Part shown: positions 49,985 to 58,173 of the stretch, one piece after another
Numbering within the stretch: the stretch's first letter is position 1
Layout: every line of letters begins with the position of its first letter
NCBI RefSeq assembly: GCF_029626235.1
Contig: NZ_JARUBO010000005.1
Location: 1,024,501 to 1,088,500, forward strand
DNA: 64,000 nucleotides
Direction of reading: 5' to 3'
Origin: Micromonospora sp. WMMD1120
Lineage (GTDB): Bacteria; Actinomycetota; Actinomycetes; Mycobacteriales; Micromonosporaceae
Program-made: the position numbers and the translations under genes
The notes under the pieces: model-generated
Told to the model about the DNA's origin: nothing
Seen by the model: the letters and a program-made list of their open reading frames with translations, nothing else
The model's database searches: none

Positions 49985-51514
49985 ATGAGCAACGGCTGGG
50001 TGCTGCCCGACGAGGTGCTGCGGGACGCGCCGGCGTACACGCCGCGGCCCGGTGAGCTCGCCGATCTGGAGCTGCTGCTGACCGGCGCGTACGCGCCGCT
50101 GACCGGCTTCATGACCCGCGCCGACCTGGTCTCGGTCAGCCGACGTGGCCGGCTGGCCGACGGCTCGCCGTGGCAGGTCGCCGTCACCCTCCAGGTGCCG
50201 GCCGCGCTGGCCCAGAGCTTCGACCCGCGCGACCCGGCCCGCCGGGCGTTGGTGTTGACCGATGGTGAGGGCGCGCCGGCGGCGGCCCTGGACGTGGTCG
50301 ACGTCTGGCCGGTACGCGAGGGCGTGGCCGGCGTCGGTGGCCAGGTCCGGCGGCTCGGCGACGGCGGGCACGGTCCGTTCCAGCGGCTGCGCCGCAGCCC
50401 GGAGGAGATCCGGGCGCTGCTGCCGCCGGGCCGGGTGCTCGGTGTGATCGCCGACCGGCCGCTGCACCGTCCACAGCTCGCGCAGATCGCGCACGCCGCT
50501 CGCACCCTGGCCGCGCACCTGCTGGTGATGATCCCGGTCGGTGAGGGCGGCGCCGACGGGCTACCGCCGGAGGCGCTGGTCCGCGCCATCTTCGCCGCGC
50601 GGGACCGGATGCCGCCCGCGACGCTCGTCGCGGTGCCGCTCTCGCACCGCCGCGAGGAGATCAGCGACGCGCTGCTGCGCGCCCGCGTCTCCGCCGCGTA
50701 CGGGGTGACCCACCTGCTCTCCACCGGAGAGATGCTGTCCGGCGCCGGGCTGCGGGTACTGGTGCCCCGTGAGCTCGCGTACGACAACCGGGACGGGCAG
50801 TGGCGCTGGCGGGAGGACATCCCACCGCGCAACCGGCGGCTCGCGTTGACCCAGCCCGAGATCGAGGACCTGCTCGACAGGGGTTTCCCGCTGCCGGAGT
50901 GGCACACCCCGCCGGCCGTGGCGCGGGAGCTGACCCGGGCCCGGCCACCGCGTCGGCACCGGGGTCTGGTGGTCTTCCTGACCGGCCTCTCCGGCTCCGG
51001 CAAGTCGACGATCGCCCGAGGGCTGGCCGACGCCCTGCGGGAGAGCGGTGACCGCACCGTGACGCTGCTCGACGGCGACGTGGTGCGCCGGGAGCTCTCC
51101 GCCGGGCTGGGCTTCAGCAAGGCCGACCGGGACCTCAACGTCCGGCGGATCGGCTGGGTGGCCGCCGAGATCGCCCGGCACCGTGGGGTGGGGATCTGCT
51201 GCCCGATCGCCCCGTACGCGGCGGCTCGCGCCACCGCGCGGGAGATGGCTCTCGCCGCCGGGGCAGGTTTCGTGCTGGTCCACGTGGCCACCCCGCTAGA
51301 GGTGTGCGAGCAGCGGGACCGCAAGGGCCTGTACGCGCGGGCGCGCGCCGGGCTGCTCACCGGGATGACCGGCATCGACGACCCGTACGAGGAGCCGACC
51401 GACGCCGACCTGGTGCTCGACACCACCGATCTCAGCGTGGCGGACGCGGTGCAGGCGGTGCTGCACCACCTGACCGAGACCGGCTGGGTGGAGCTGAAGA
51501 TCGCGACGGCCTGA
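49985..51514 (+). CDS. ATP-sulfurylase-like domain fused to adenylylsulfate (APS) kinase
   Basis: A 509-aa fusion. Residues 1-320 resemble the ATP sulfurylase fold (LELLLTGAYAPLTGFMTRADL; YGVTHLL; VPRELAYD), but the catalytic block reads ADRPLHRPQL rather than the RNPxHxxH type, so sulfate activation by this half is doubtful. Residues 330-500 are APS kinase, with GLSGSGKST (about 335-343), DGDVVRRELSAGLGFSKADRDLNVRRIGWVA and RDRKGLYARARAG. The kinase domain should phosphorylate APS to PAPS. The ATG at 49985 follows GGGGTGTGG. The domain order (SAT then kinase) is the fungal-like order; no cysDNH neighbours are present. Confidence 0.83.
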   Translation: MSNGWVLPDEVLRDAPAYTPRPGELADLELLLTGAYAPLTGFMTRADLVSVSRRGRLADGSPWQVAVTLQVPAALAQSFDPRDPARRALVLTDGEGAPAAALDVVDVWPVREGVAGVGGQVRRLGDGGHGPFQRLRRSPEEIRALLPPGRVLGVIADRPLHRPQLAQIAHAARTLAAHLLVMIPVGEGGADGLPPEALVRAIFAARDRMPPATLVAVPLSHRREEISDALLRARVSAAYGVTHLLSTGEMLSGAGLRVLVPRELAYDNRDGQWRWREDIPPRNRRLALTQPEIEDLLDRGFPLPEWHTPPAVARELTRARPPRRHRGLVVFLTGLSGSGKSTIARGLADALRESGDRTVTLLDGDVVRRELSAGLGFSKADRDLNVRRIGWVAAEIARHRGVGICCPIAPYAAARATAREMALAAGAGFVLVHVATPLEVCEQRDRKGLYARARAGLLTGMTGIDDPYEEPTDADLVLDTTDLSVADAVQAVLHHLTETGWVELKIATA

Positions 51515-51556
51515 GGGACGCCGCCCCTTCCTATCGCCACCGCCCCCTTCGCGCTA

Positions 51557-51578
51557 GTGTTCATCTTTGTTGGAACAC
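51557..51578 (+). promoter_or_regulatory. Candidate operator upstream of the DeoR-galT operon
   Basis: GTGTTC (51557-51562) and GAACAC (51573-51578) are perfect arms around 10 nt. They lie 45 bp before the DeoR start. An autoregulatory DeoR site is likely by position. Confidence 0.4.
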
Positions 51579-51622
51579 GTTTGACCGCGTGAGGGTGCGC
51601 GGATCCCCGGGAGGCACGGCGA

Positions 51623-52432
51623 ATGCTCGCTCCGCAGCGGCAGGCGGCCATCCTGGAGCGGGTCCGGTCCACCGGCGGCGTCCGGGTCACCGAGTTGGCC
51701 GGCGAGTTCGGCGTCTCCGACATGACCATCCGGCGCGACCTGGAGGCGCTGCACGAGCGCGGCCTGCTGGCCAAGGTGCACGGCGGCGCCACGACGGCCG
51801 GGCCGGGTTCGACGGACGAGCCGGGCTTCCACGCCAAGTCGGTCCGGCAACTGCCGGAGAAGGCCGCCATCGCCGACCGGGCGGCCCAACTGGTCCGGCC
51901 CGGCGCGGCGGTCGCGCTCTCCGCCGGCACCACCACCGCCGAGCTGGCCCGCAGGCTCGTCGACGTGCCCGGCCTGACAGTGGTGACCAACTCGCTGCCG
52001 GTGGCCGAGATCCTGCACGCCGGCGGCCGACCGGACCAGACGGTGGTGCTCACCGGCGGCGTCCGCACCCCGTCGGACGCGCTGGTCGGCCCCCTCGCGG
52101 TGGGCGCCGTCCGGTCGCTGCACCTGGATCTGCTCTTCCTCGGCGTGCACGGCATCACCGAGCGGGCCGGTTTCACCACGCCGAACCTGATGGAGGCGGA
52201 GACCGATCGCGCGCTCGTGGCGGCGGCCGACCGGCTGGTGGTGCTCGCCGACCACACCAAGTGGGGCACCGTGGGCATCTCCTCGATCGTCGGGCTGGCG
52301 GCGGCGCACGTACTGGTGAGTGACGACCGGTTGCCTCCGCCCGCCCGACGGGTACTCGGTGAGCGGGTGGGCGAATTGATCATGGTTGGGGCGACAGGGG
52401 GCGGGCCGCGTGACGCGCACGCCGAAGACTGA
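51623..52432 (+). CDS. DeoR/GlpR family transcriptional regulator
   Basis: A 269-aa sugar-responsive repressor. The N-terminal HTH is LAPQRQAAILERVRSTGGVRVTELAGEFGVSDMTIRRDLEALHERGLLAKVHGGA. The C-terminal sugar-phosphate-binding domain has the family motif VALSAGTTTAELARRL and later LFLGVHGITERAGFTTPNLMEAET and LVVLADHTKWG. Next to galT, with a 12-bp gap, it probably senses a galactose-pathway phosphate sugar. The ATG at 51623 follows GGGAGG, and an inverted repeat lies upstream. Confidence 0.92.
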   Translation: MLAPQRQAAILERVRSTGGVRVTELAGEFGVSDMTIRRDLEALHERGLLAKVHGGATTAGPGSTDEPGFHAKSVRQLPEKAAIADRAAQLVRPGAAVALSAGTTTAELARRLVDVPGLTVVTNSLPVAEILHAGGRPDQTVVLTGGVRTPSDALVGPLAVGAVRSLHLDLLFLGVHGITERAGFTTPNLMEAETDRALVAAADRLVVLADHTKWGTVGISSIVGLAAAHVLVSDDRLPPPARRVLGERVGELIMVGATGGGPRDAHAED

Positions 52433-52444
52433 GGGGACGGCGAC

Positions 52445-53521
52445 GTGAAGCGCACCGCGATCAACCTGGCCGACGGCCGGGAGCTGATCTACTTCGACGA
52501 GCGCGACGACGCCGTCCGTGACCAGCCGGACCGCCGCGACCTGCCCCCGCCTCCCCCCGCGTCGCAGCTGCGCTACGACCCGCTGACCGACGAGTGGGTG
52601 GCCGTCGCGGTGCACCGGCAGACCCGCACCTTCCTCCCGCCGGCGAACGAGTGCCCGCTCGACCCCTCGGTGGGTGACCGGCTGACCGAGATCCCCGCGC
52701 CCGACTACGACGTGGTCGTCTTCGAGAACCGGTTCCCGTCACTGAGCGGCCGGGTGGCCGACGAGCCCGCGGAGATCACCCCGTTCACTGCGGTCCGGCC
52801 CGGTCTCGGCCGATGTGAGGTGGTCTGCTTCACCTCCGACCACAACGCCTCCTTCACCAGCCTGCCCCCGCGCCGGGTGCGCACCGTGCTGGACGCGCTC
52901 GCCGACCGCACCGAGGTGCTGAGCGAGCTTCCCGGCGTCGAGCAGATCTTCTGCTTCGAGAACCGGGGTGTCGAGATCGGCGTCACGCTGCACCACCCGC
53001 ACGGGCAGATCTACGCGTACCCCTTCGTGACGCCGCGCACCCGCGCGCTGCTCGCCGCGGCGCGCCGGCACGCCGAGCGGACCGGCGGCGGCAACCTGTA
53101 CGCGGACGTGCTGGCCGCCGAGCGCGCCACCGGCGACCGGGTGGTCGCCGAGAACGAACACTGGACGGCCTTCGTCCCGGCGGCTGCCCGCTGGCCGTTC
53201 GAGGTGCACCTCGCGCCGCACCGCGTGGTGCCGGACATCCCGGCGCTCACCGACGACGAGCGGGACGCCTTCGGGCCGCTCTACCTGGATCTGCTGCGTC
53301 GCTTCGACGGCCTGTTCGACATGCCGATGCCGTACATCTCGGCCTGGCACCAGGCGCCGGTACGCGTCGACCGCGAACTGGGTCACCTGCACCTGCAGCT
53401 GTTCAGCATCCGGCGGGCCGCCGACAAGCTGAAATATCTGGCGGGCTCCGAGTCCGGCATGGGGGTGTTCATCAACGACATCGCCCCGGAACACGCGGCC
53501 GACCTGCTGCGCGCCGCCTGA
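52445..53521 (+). CDS. galT: Galactose-1-phosphate uridylyltransferase
   Basis: Leloir-pathway enzyme, 358 aa: it exchanges UDP between UDP-glucose and galactose-1-phosphate. The active-site block is VTLHHPHGQIYAYPF, with the uridylylated His H186 in HPHGQ (H184-P-H186). Other motifs are VFENRFPSLSG, WTAFVPAAARWPFEVHLAPHR and AYRVDREL-type ends (VRVDRELGHLHLQLFS), which complete the two-histidine-triad fold. The GTG at 52445 lies 12 bp after the DeoR stop. No galK or galE follows in this window, so the operon as seen is deoR-galT only. Confidence 0.94.
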   Translation: MKRTAINLADGRELIYFDERDDAVRDQPDRRDLPPPPPASQLRYDPLTDEWVAVAVHRQTRTFLPPANECPLDPSVGDRLTEIPAPDYDVVVFENRFPSLSGRVADEPAEITPFTAVRPGLGRCEVVCFTSDHNASFTSLPPRRVRTVLDALADRTEVLSELPGVEQIFCFENRGVEIGVTLHHPHGQIYAYPFVTPRTRALLAAARRHAERTGGGNLYADVLAAERATGDRVVAENEHWTAFVPAAARWPFEVHLAPHRVVPDIPALTDDERDAFGPLYLDLLRRFDGLFDMPMPYISAWHQAPVRVDRELGHLHLQLFSIRRAADKLKYLAGSESGMGVFINDIAPEHAADLLRAA

Positions 53522-53571
53522 ACGGGCGGAACGACGTCCCGCGGCGGCCCTGAGCGGGCGGGGAACAGGGC

Positions 53572-53599
53572 GCGGGGGGCCCGGGACAGGGCCCCCCGC
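53572..53599 (+). terminator. Terminator after galT
   Basis: GCGGGGGGCCC (53572-53582) and GGGCCCCCCGC (53589-53599) are perfect arms around six bases, 50 bp after the galT stop. Confidence 0.7.
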
Positions 53600-53775
53600 A
53601 GGGAAGGGACGGCTGGCTGTGCCCGGCACAGCCGGGAAGGCTGGCTGATCGGCGCACGGATGCCGCAGGTCGACCGTGGTCAACCTTCCTGGACTCGACT
53701 GGCATCTTGTCCGCCCTGGTCAACGAGGCGCGCCGGCCGGAGTGACGCCGGGCGGCGTGGCGGCCGCGGACACGC

Positions 53776-53808
53776 CGAAGCCCGCCGGCGACGTGCCGAC
53801 GGGCTTCG
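53776..53808 (-). terminator. Terminator of icd
   Basis: CGAAGCCCG and CGGGCTTCG form the outer stem, with CCGGC/GCCG pairing inside. It lies 21-54 bp beyond the icd stop, on the minus strand. Confidence 0.7.
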
Positions 53809-53829
53809 AACTGACGCGGTACGCCCGGA

Positions 53830-55047
53830 TCAGGCGGCGAGGCGGCGGGCCAGGTTCTCGTCGAGCGCGTTCATGAACTCGTCGGTGGTCAGCCACGGGG
53901 CGTCGCGCGAGATCAGCAGCGCGAGGTCCTTGGTCATCTGGCCGCCCTCGACGGTGTCGACGATGACCTGCTCCAGGGTGTTGGCGAACTCGGTGACCGC
54001 CGGGGTGCCGTCCAGCTTGCCCCGGTGGGCGAGACCACGGGTCCAGGCGTAGATCGACGCGATCGGGTTGGTCGAGGTCTTCTCACCCTTCTGGTACTGC
54101 CGGTAGTGCCGGGTGACGGTGCCGTGGGCGGCCTCCGCCTCGACGGTGCGGCCGTCCGGGGAGAGCAGGACGGAGGTCATCAGACCCAGCGAGCCGAAGC
54201 CCTGCGCGACGGTGTCGGACTGCACGTCACCGTCGTAGTTCTTGCAGGCCCAGACGTAGCCGCCCTCCCACTTGAGCGCGGCGGCGACCATGTCGTCGAT
54301 CAGCCGGTGCTCGTAGGTGAGGCCGGCGGCGTCGAACTCGGCCTTGAACTCGGTCTCGAACACCTCGGCGAAGATGTCCTTGAACCGGCCGTCGTACGCC
54401 TTGAGGATGGTGTTCTTGGTCGACATGTAGACCGGGTAGTTGCGGTCCAGGCCGTAGCGGAACGAGGCGCGGGCGAAGTCCCGGATCGACTCGTCGTAGT
54501 TGTACATGCCCATGGCGATGCCGCCGCCGGGGAAGTTGGCGACCTCCATCTCCATCGGCGCGCCGCCGTCGGCCGGCGTGTAGGTGATGGTCACCGTGCC
54601 CGGGCCGGGAACGACGAAGTCGGTGGCCTTGTACTGGTCACCGTGGGCGTGCCGGCCGATGATGATCGGCTTGGTCCAGCCGGGCACCAGCCGCGGCACG
54701 TTGGACATGATGATCGGCTCGCGGAAGACGACACCGCCGAGGATGTTGCGGATGGTGCCGTTCGGCGACCGCCACATCTTCTTCAGGCCGAACTCCTCCA
54801 CCCGGGCCTCGTCCGGGGTGATGGTCGCGCACTTGACGCCGACGCCGTGCTCCTTGATGGCGTTGGCGGCGTCGATGGTGACCTGGTCGTCGGTCTCGTC
54901 GCGGTACTGGATCGACAGGTCGTAGTAGTGCAGGTCGACGTCGAGGTAGGGCAGGATCAGCTGCTCCCGGATCTGCTTCCAGATGATCCGGGTCATCTCG
55001 TCGCCGTCGAGCTCCACGACCGGGTTGTTTACCTTGATCTTCGCCAT
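53830..55047 (-). CDS. icd: NADP-dependent isocitrate dehydrogenase
   Basis: Homodimeric isocitrate dehydrogenase, 405 aa: it converts isocitrate to 2-oxoglutarate and makes NADPH in the TCA cycle. It begins [22 protein letters not shown], with the substrate-binding block [21 protein letters not shown]. Further motifs are the catalytic [19 protein letters not shown], the metal-binding [30 protein letters not shown] and the cofactor region [16 protein letters not shown]. This is the eukaryotic-like type, as in mycobacterial Icd1. The ATG at 55047 is 6 nt after GAGAGGAGC. A palindrome matching the AcnR consensus lies 35 bp upstream. Confidence 0.95.
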   Translation of the reverse strand: MAKIKVNNPVVELDGDEMTRIIWKQIREQLILPYLDVDLHYYDLSIQYRDETDDQVTIDAANAIKEHGVGVKCATITPDEARVEEFGLKKMWRSPNGTIRNILGGVVFREPIIMSNVPRLVPGWTKPIIIGRHAHGDQYKATDFVVPGPGTVTITYTPADGGAPMEMEVANFPGGGIAMGMYNYDESIRDFARASFRYGLDRNYPVYMSTKNTILKAYDGRFKDIFAEVFETEFKAEFDAAGLTYEHRLIDDMVAAALKWEGGYVWACKNYDGDVQSDTVAQGFGSLGLMTSVLLSPDGRTVEAEAAHGTVTRHYRQYQKGEKTSTNPIASIYAWTRGLAHRGKLDGTPAVTEFANTLEQVIVDTVEGGQMTKDLALLISRDAPWLTTDEFMNALDENLARRLAA

Positions 55048-55081
55048 CGGCCGGCGCTCCTCTCGGGGGACACGTGCTCAA

Positions 55082-55099
55082 GCAGTACGAGCGTACTGC
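55082..55099. promoter_or_regulatory. AcnR-type operator upstream of icd
   Basis: GCAGTACG and CGTACTGC are perfect 8-bp arms around a 2-bp centre. On the icd strand CAGTACGCTCGTACTG agrees with the published corynebacterial AcnR consensus CAGnACnnncGTACTG. It lies 35-52 bp before the icd start, in the likely promoter region, and suits a TetR-type repressor of TCA genes. Confidence 0.65.
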
Positions 55100-55185
55100 A
55101 ATTGGGCCGGCGGCCCCCAGCCGGCCTCGACCGACCGGCGGAAACCGGGCTGCGCGGCGCAGACGCGCTCTGGCATCATCGCCCG

Positions 55186-56022
55186 ATGCCACTGAGCCGC
55201 ACCCTCGGGTCTATCACGGTGACCGCCCTGAGCGACGGCGAGGGTGTCTTCTTCCAACCGCGCGACGAGGCGTTTCCGCTCGCCACGGCGGCGGACTGGC
55301 AGGAGGCCGACAGGCGCGACCCCGGCTCGGTGACCGACGACGGGCAGTGGTGGCTGTCGTTCCGCAGCTTCGCGATCCGCGTCGACGACGGGCCGGTCAC
55401 CCTCGTCGACGCCGGGATCGGCCCGGCCGACGCGCCAGCGGCGAGCTGGGCGCCGGTGCCCGGTCGGCTGCCCGCCGAACTGGCCGCCGCCGGCATCGAC
55501 CCGGCGGACGTCGACACCGTCGTCCTGACCCACCTGCACAGCGACCACATCGGCTGGGCGGTCACCGGCACGCCCGGCCGACCGTACTTCCCGAACGCGA
55601 GCTACCTGGTGCAGCGCGCCGACCTGGACGCCGCGGGAGCGCTCAATCCCGGATTCCCGGCCGGCCTTATCGCGCCGTTGCGCGCCGCCGGCCAGCTGCG
55701 GGTGCTCGACGGCGCGACGACCCTCACCCCGGCGGTACGCCTGCTACCCACCCCCGGGCACACACCCGGTCACCAGTCGGTGCTCGTGACCGCCGCTGAC
55801 CAACGGCTGCTGCTCACCGGCGACCTGCTGGTGCACGCTGTGCAACTGGTCGACCCCACCCTGGCGTACGCCCACGAGGAAGACCCGGAAACAGCACGCA
55901 TCTCCCGCCTGACCGCCCTGAAGTCCCTGAACCCAACCCTCCTGGCAACCCCCCACCTAGCAACCCCCTTCACCCCCCTGGCGCGCCCCCGCCCGGTCCC
56001 CGGCCCCGGCTCGCCCCGTTGA
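55186..56022 (+). CDS. MBL-fold metallohydrolase
   Basis: A 278-aa metallo-beta-lactamase-fold hydrolase. The zinc motif HLHSDHIGW is at about residues 116-124, followed by GHTPGHQSVLVTAADQRLLLTGD and, later, TPHLATPFTP. N-terminal FQPRDEAFPLATAADW and DAGIGPADAP are typical of the lactonase-like/MBL-fold group. It could be a lactonase, a quorum-quenching enzyme or a general hydrolase. A CATCAT hexamer ends 6 nt before the ATG, with no Shine-Dalgarno sequence, so the mRNA may be leaderless. The stop TGA (56020-56022) is contributed by the hairpin repeat copy 3. Confidence 0.85.
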   Translation: MPLSRTLGSITVTALSDGEGVFFQPRDEAFPLATAADWQEADRRDPGSVTDDGQWWLSFRSFAIRVDDGPVTLVDAGIGPADAPAASWAPVPGRLPAELAAAGIDPADVDTVVLTHLHSDHIGWAVTGTPGRPYFPNASYLVQRADLDAAGALNPGFPAGLIAPLRAAGQLRVLDGATTLTPAVRLLPTPGHTPGHQSVLVTAADQRLLLTGDLLVHAVQLVDPTLAYAHEEDPETARISRLTALKSLNPTLLATPHLATPFTPLARPRPVPGPGSPR

Positions 56023-56083
56023 TCATGAAGTTATTGCCCTGACACGCCGATGGAAGTGGCAATAACTTCATGATCAACGGGGC
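56013..56083. repeat. Hairpin repeat, family A, copy 3, supplying the MBL stop codon
   Basis: Perfect 25-bp arms occupy 56014-56038 and 56058-56082, with the core GTTGATCATGAAGTTATTG; one more flanking pair extends it. The loop contains GACACGCCG, as in copy 1. The TGA of the MBL gene (56020-56022) lies inside the left arm. A G-rich 20-bp tandem array follows. Confidence 0.88.
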
Positions 56084-56178
56084 CAGAGGAGGCGGGACGG
56101 GGCCAGAGGGGGCGGGGCGGGGCCAGAGGGGGCGGGGCAGGGCCAGAGGGGGCGGGGCGGGGCCAGAGGGGGCGCCGG
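56079..56178. repeat. G-rich 20-bp tandem repeat, five units
   Basis: The unit GGGGCCAGAGGGGGCGGGGC is repeated from 56079, 56099, 56119, 56139 and 56159, with few changes; the last diverges at its end. The regular runs of G make quadruplex formation plausible. It lies between the convergent MBL and mdh genes. Confidence 0.88.
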
Positions 56179-56186
56179 GGACAGTG

Positions 56187-56223
56187 AGAAGGGGCGCGCC
56201 GGCGAAGCCGGTGCGCCCCTTCT
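56187..56223 (-). terminator. Terminator of mdh
   Basis: GAAGGGGCGC and GCGCCCCTTC form the stem, with GCCGGC/GCCGG pairing further in around a GAA loop. It lies just beyond the mdh stop on the minus strand. Confidence 0.85.
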
Positions 56224-56235
56224 CTGGTTCGGGCC

Positions 56236-57186
56236 TTACATGCTGGAGATGTCGCCCTGCTTGGCGCGGACGGCTTCGGCGGCCTCCAGGAGGCTGGCGC
56301 GCTCGTCGGCGTCCAGGTCGGTCTCGACGACCCGCCTGACACCCTCGGCGCCGATCTCGGCCTCGACGCCCAGGTAGACGCCGGAGATGCCGTACTCGCC
56401 GTCGACCCAGGCGCAGACCGGCATGACCTCGCCAGAGTCCTCCGCGACGGCCTTGGCCATCCGGGCGGCGGCGGCGGACGGGGCGTAGTACGCCGAGCCG
56501 GTCTTGAGCAGCGCGACCACCTCGGCGCCACCGTTGCGGGTCTTGACGACCAGCTCCTCGATCTGCTCGGCCGGCATCGAGTCACGCAGCGGCTTGCCGT
56601 TGACGGTGCTCTTCGAGGGGACCGGGACCATGGTGTCGCCGTGCGAGCCCAGGGTCAGCGTGCGTACCGACGCCACCGGCACGTTCAGCGCCTCGGCGAC
56701 GAAGTTGCTGAACCGCGCGGTGTCCAGCATGCCGGCCTGACCGAGCACCCGGTTCTTGGGGAACTGGGTGGCGATCTGCGCCAGCGCGGTCATCTCGTCG
56801 AGCGGGTTGGAGACGACGATGACGACGGCGTTAGGGGCGTACTTGGCGACGTTCTCGGCGACCTGGCGGACGATCTTGGCGTTGGTCTCCAGCAGGTCCA
56901 TCCGGCTCATGCCGGGCTTGCGGGGCAGACCAGCGGTGATCACGACGACGTCGGAGCCCTCGATGGCCTCGTAGCCCTCACCGTTCGGGCCGGTCGTCAC
57001 GCCGACCACCTTGGTCTCGAAGCCCTCGATGGCCCGGGACTGGTTGAGGTCGAGCGCGAGACCCGCGGGCTTGCCCTCCACGATGTCGGTGATCACTACG
57101 GTGTCGAAGACGTCGTACTCGGCCAGGCGCTGTGCGGTGGTGGAGCCGTAGAAGCCAGCCCCGACGACAGTGACCTTCTTACCCAT
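56236..57186 (-). CDS. mdh: Malate dehydrogenase (LDH-like type)
   Basis: TCA enzyme converting malate to oxaloacetate with NAD(P), 316 aa. The dinucleotide motif is VGAGFYGSTTA (residues 7-17). Next are VVITAGLPRKPGMSRMDLLETNA (the substrate Arg region) and VVSNPLDEMTALA, then GQAGMLDTARFSNFVAEAL and LGSHGDTMVPVP with the catalytic His. The Arg in GLPRKPGMSR, rather than Gln of lactate dehydrogenase, supports malate. It is the LDH-like MDH found in many actinobacteria. It is read toward its terminator at 56187-56223. Its leader has a CTGATAC/GTATCAG stem (57201-57232). Confidence 0.94.
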   Translation of the reverse strand: MGKKVTVVGAGFYGSTTAQRLAEYDVFDTVVITDIVEGKPAGLALDLNQSRAIEGFETKVVGVTTGPNGEGYEAIEGSDVVVITAGLPRKPGMSRMDLLETNAKIVRQVAENVAKYAPNAVVIVVSNPLDEMTALAQIATQFPKNRVLGQAGMLDTARFSNFVAEALNVPVASVRTLTLGSHGDTMVPVPSKSTVNGKPLRDSMPAEQIEELVVKTRNGGAEVVALLKTGSAYYAPSAAAARMAKAVAEDSGEVMPVCAWVDGEYGISGVYLGVEAEIGAEGVRRVVETDLDADERASLLEAAEAVRAKQGDISSM

Positions 57187-57200
57187 GGTCGTCCCACTCC

Positions 57201-57232
57201 CTGATACCAGTCGGTTTTCCGGACCGTATCAG
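57201..57232 (-). promoter_or_regulatory. Stem-loop in the mdh leader
   Basis: CTGATAC (57201-57207) and GTATCAG (57226-57232) are perfect arms around 18 nt, 15-46 bp before the mdh start. It might be an operator or an RNA stem; nothing decides this. Confidence 0.3.
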
Positions 57233-57312
57233 TCATCTTGGCACCGAACGGGCCAGGGGCGGCGGCCGTCGCCGGGATGGGGTGAACGTCACCGGCGTCA
57301 CCGGCGCGCGAG

Positions 57313-58173
57313 TCAGCCGCGCTCGGCGCGCTCCACCACGTTGGTGAGCAGCATCGCCCGGGTCATCGGACCCACGCCGCCGGGCATCGGGACCAGCGCG
57401 CCCGCCGTCTCGGCCACCCCCGGGTCCACGTCGCCGGTGTAGCGACCCTTGCCGTCCGCGCCGATCACCCGGGTGATGCCGACGTCCACGACGACCGCGC
57501 CCGGATTGATCATGTCAGCGGTGAGCAGGCCCGGTACGCCGGCCGCGACGATGACGATGTCGGCGGCCCTGGTGTGCGAGGCGAGGTCGAGGGTGCCCGT
57601 GTGGCAGAGCGTGACGGTGGCGTTCTCGCTGCGCCGGGTGAGCAGCAGGCCCAGCGGCCGGCCGACGGTGTTGCCCCGGCCGACCACGGCGACGGTGGCG
57701 CCGCGCAGAGCGACGTCGTGCCGGCGGAGCAGCTCGACGATGCCGCGCGGGGTGCAGGGCAGCGGGCCGTCGTAGCCGAGGACGAGGCGACCCAGGTTGA
57801 CCGGGTGCAGGCCGTCGGCGTCCTTGTCCGGGTCGATCAGCTCCAGCACCCGCTGGGTGTCGAGGTGGGCGGGCAGCGGCAGCTGGACGATGTAGCCGTG
57901 GCACGCGGGGTCGGCGTTCAGCTCCGCCAGCACGTCGTCGACCTGCTGCTGGGTGGCGTCCGCCGGCAGCTCGCGCCGGATCGAGGCGATGCCCACCTCG
58001 GCGCAGTCGCGGTGCTTGCCGTTGACGTACGCCTGACTGCCCGGGTCCGAGCCGACCAGCACGGTGCCGAGACCGGGGGTGATGCCGCGTTCCGCGAGCG
58101 CCTTCACCCGTGTCCGCAGCTCGTCCTTGATCTCCGCCGCGGTTGCCTTGCCGTCCAGAAGCGTCGCCGTCAC
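57313..58173 (-). CDS. folD: Bifunctional methylenetetrahydrofolate dehydrogenase/methenyltetrahydrofolate cyclohydrolase
   Basis: One-carbon enzyme, 286 aa: it interconverts 5,10-methylene-, methenyl- and 10-formyl-THF. The N-terminal domain has [28 protein letters not shown] with the catalytic Lys in NGKHRD. The substrate block is [38 protein letters not shown]. The cofactor motif reads [13 protein letters not shown], close to the usual GRSxxVGx[15 protein letters not shown] near the C-terminus completes the fold. GTG start at 58173. It is upstream of mdh on the same strand with a 126-bp gap; a shared transcript is possible but not shown. Confidence 0.95.
   Translation of the reverse strand: MTATLLDGKATAAEIKDELRTRVKALAERGITPGLGTVLVGSDPGSQAYVNGKHRDCAEVGIASIRRELPADATQQQVDDVLAELNADPACHGYIVQLPLPAHLDTQRVLELIDPDKDADGLHPVNLGRLVLGYDGPLPCTPRGIVELLRRHDVALRGATVAVVGRGNTVGRPLGLLLTRRSENATVTLCHTGTLDLASHTRAADIVIVAAGVPGLLTADMINPGAVVVDVGITRVIGADGKGRYTGDVDPGVAETAGALVPMPGGVGPMTRAMLLTNVVERAERG

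Larger units (their letters stand above)
53522..53829. other. 308-bp gene-free stretch with terminator hairpins
   Basis: The interval between the convergent galT and icd genes holds a perfect 11-bp-arm hairpin (53572-53599) and the icd terminator (53776-53808). A smaller GGCTGTGCC/GGCACAGCC inverted repeat lies at about 53612-53631. The rest shows no gene; the frames present are GC-rich shadows. Confidence 0.6.

Noticed and set aside
48469..52464. A 1331-codon open frame on the minus strand across the glycosyltransferase, APS kinase and DeoR genes
   Set aside because: It is antisense to three well-supported genes, is rich in Ser, Arg and Pro as expected for GC-rich shadows, and has no recognisable domain.
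53660..54052. A 130-codon plus-strand frame between galT and icd
   Set aside because: It runs into icd on the opposite strand, has no domain and overlaps the icd terminator.
56079..56178. A CRISPR-like array
   Set aside because: The units are contiguous without spacers, and no cas gene is present. It is a simple tandem repeat.
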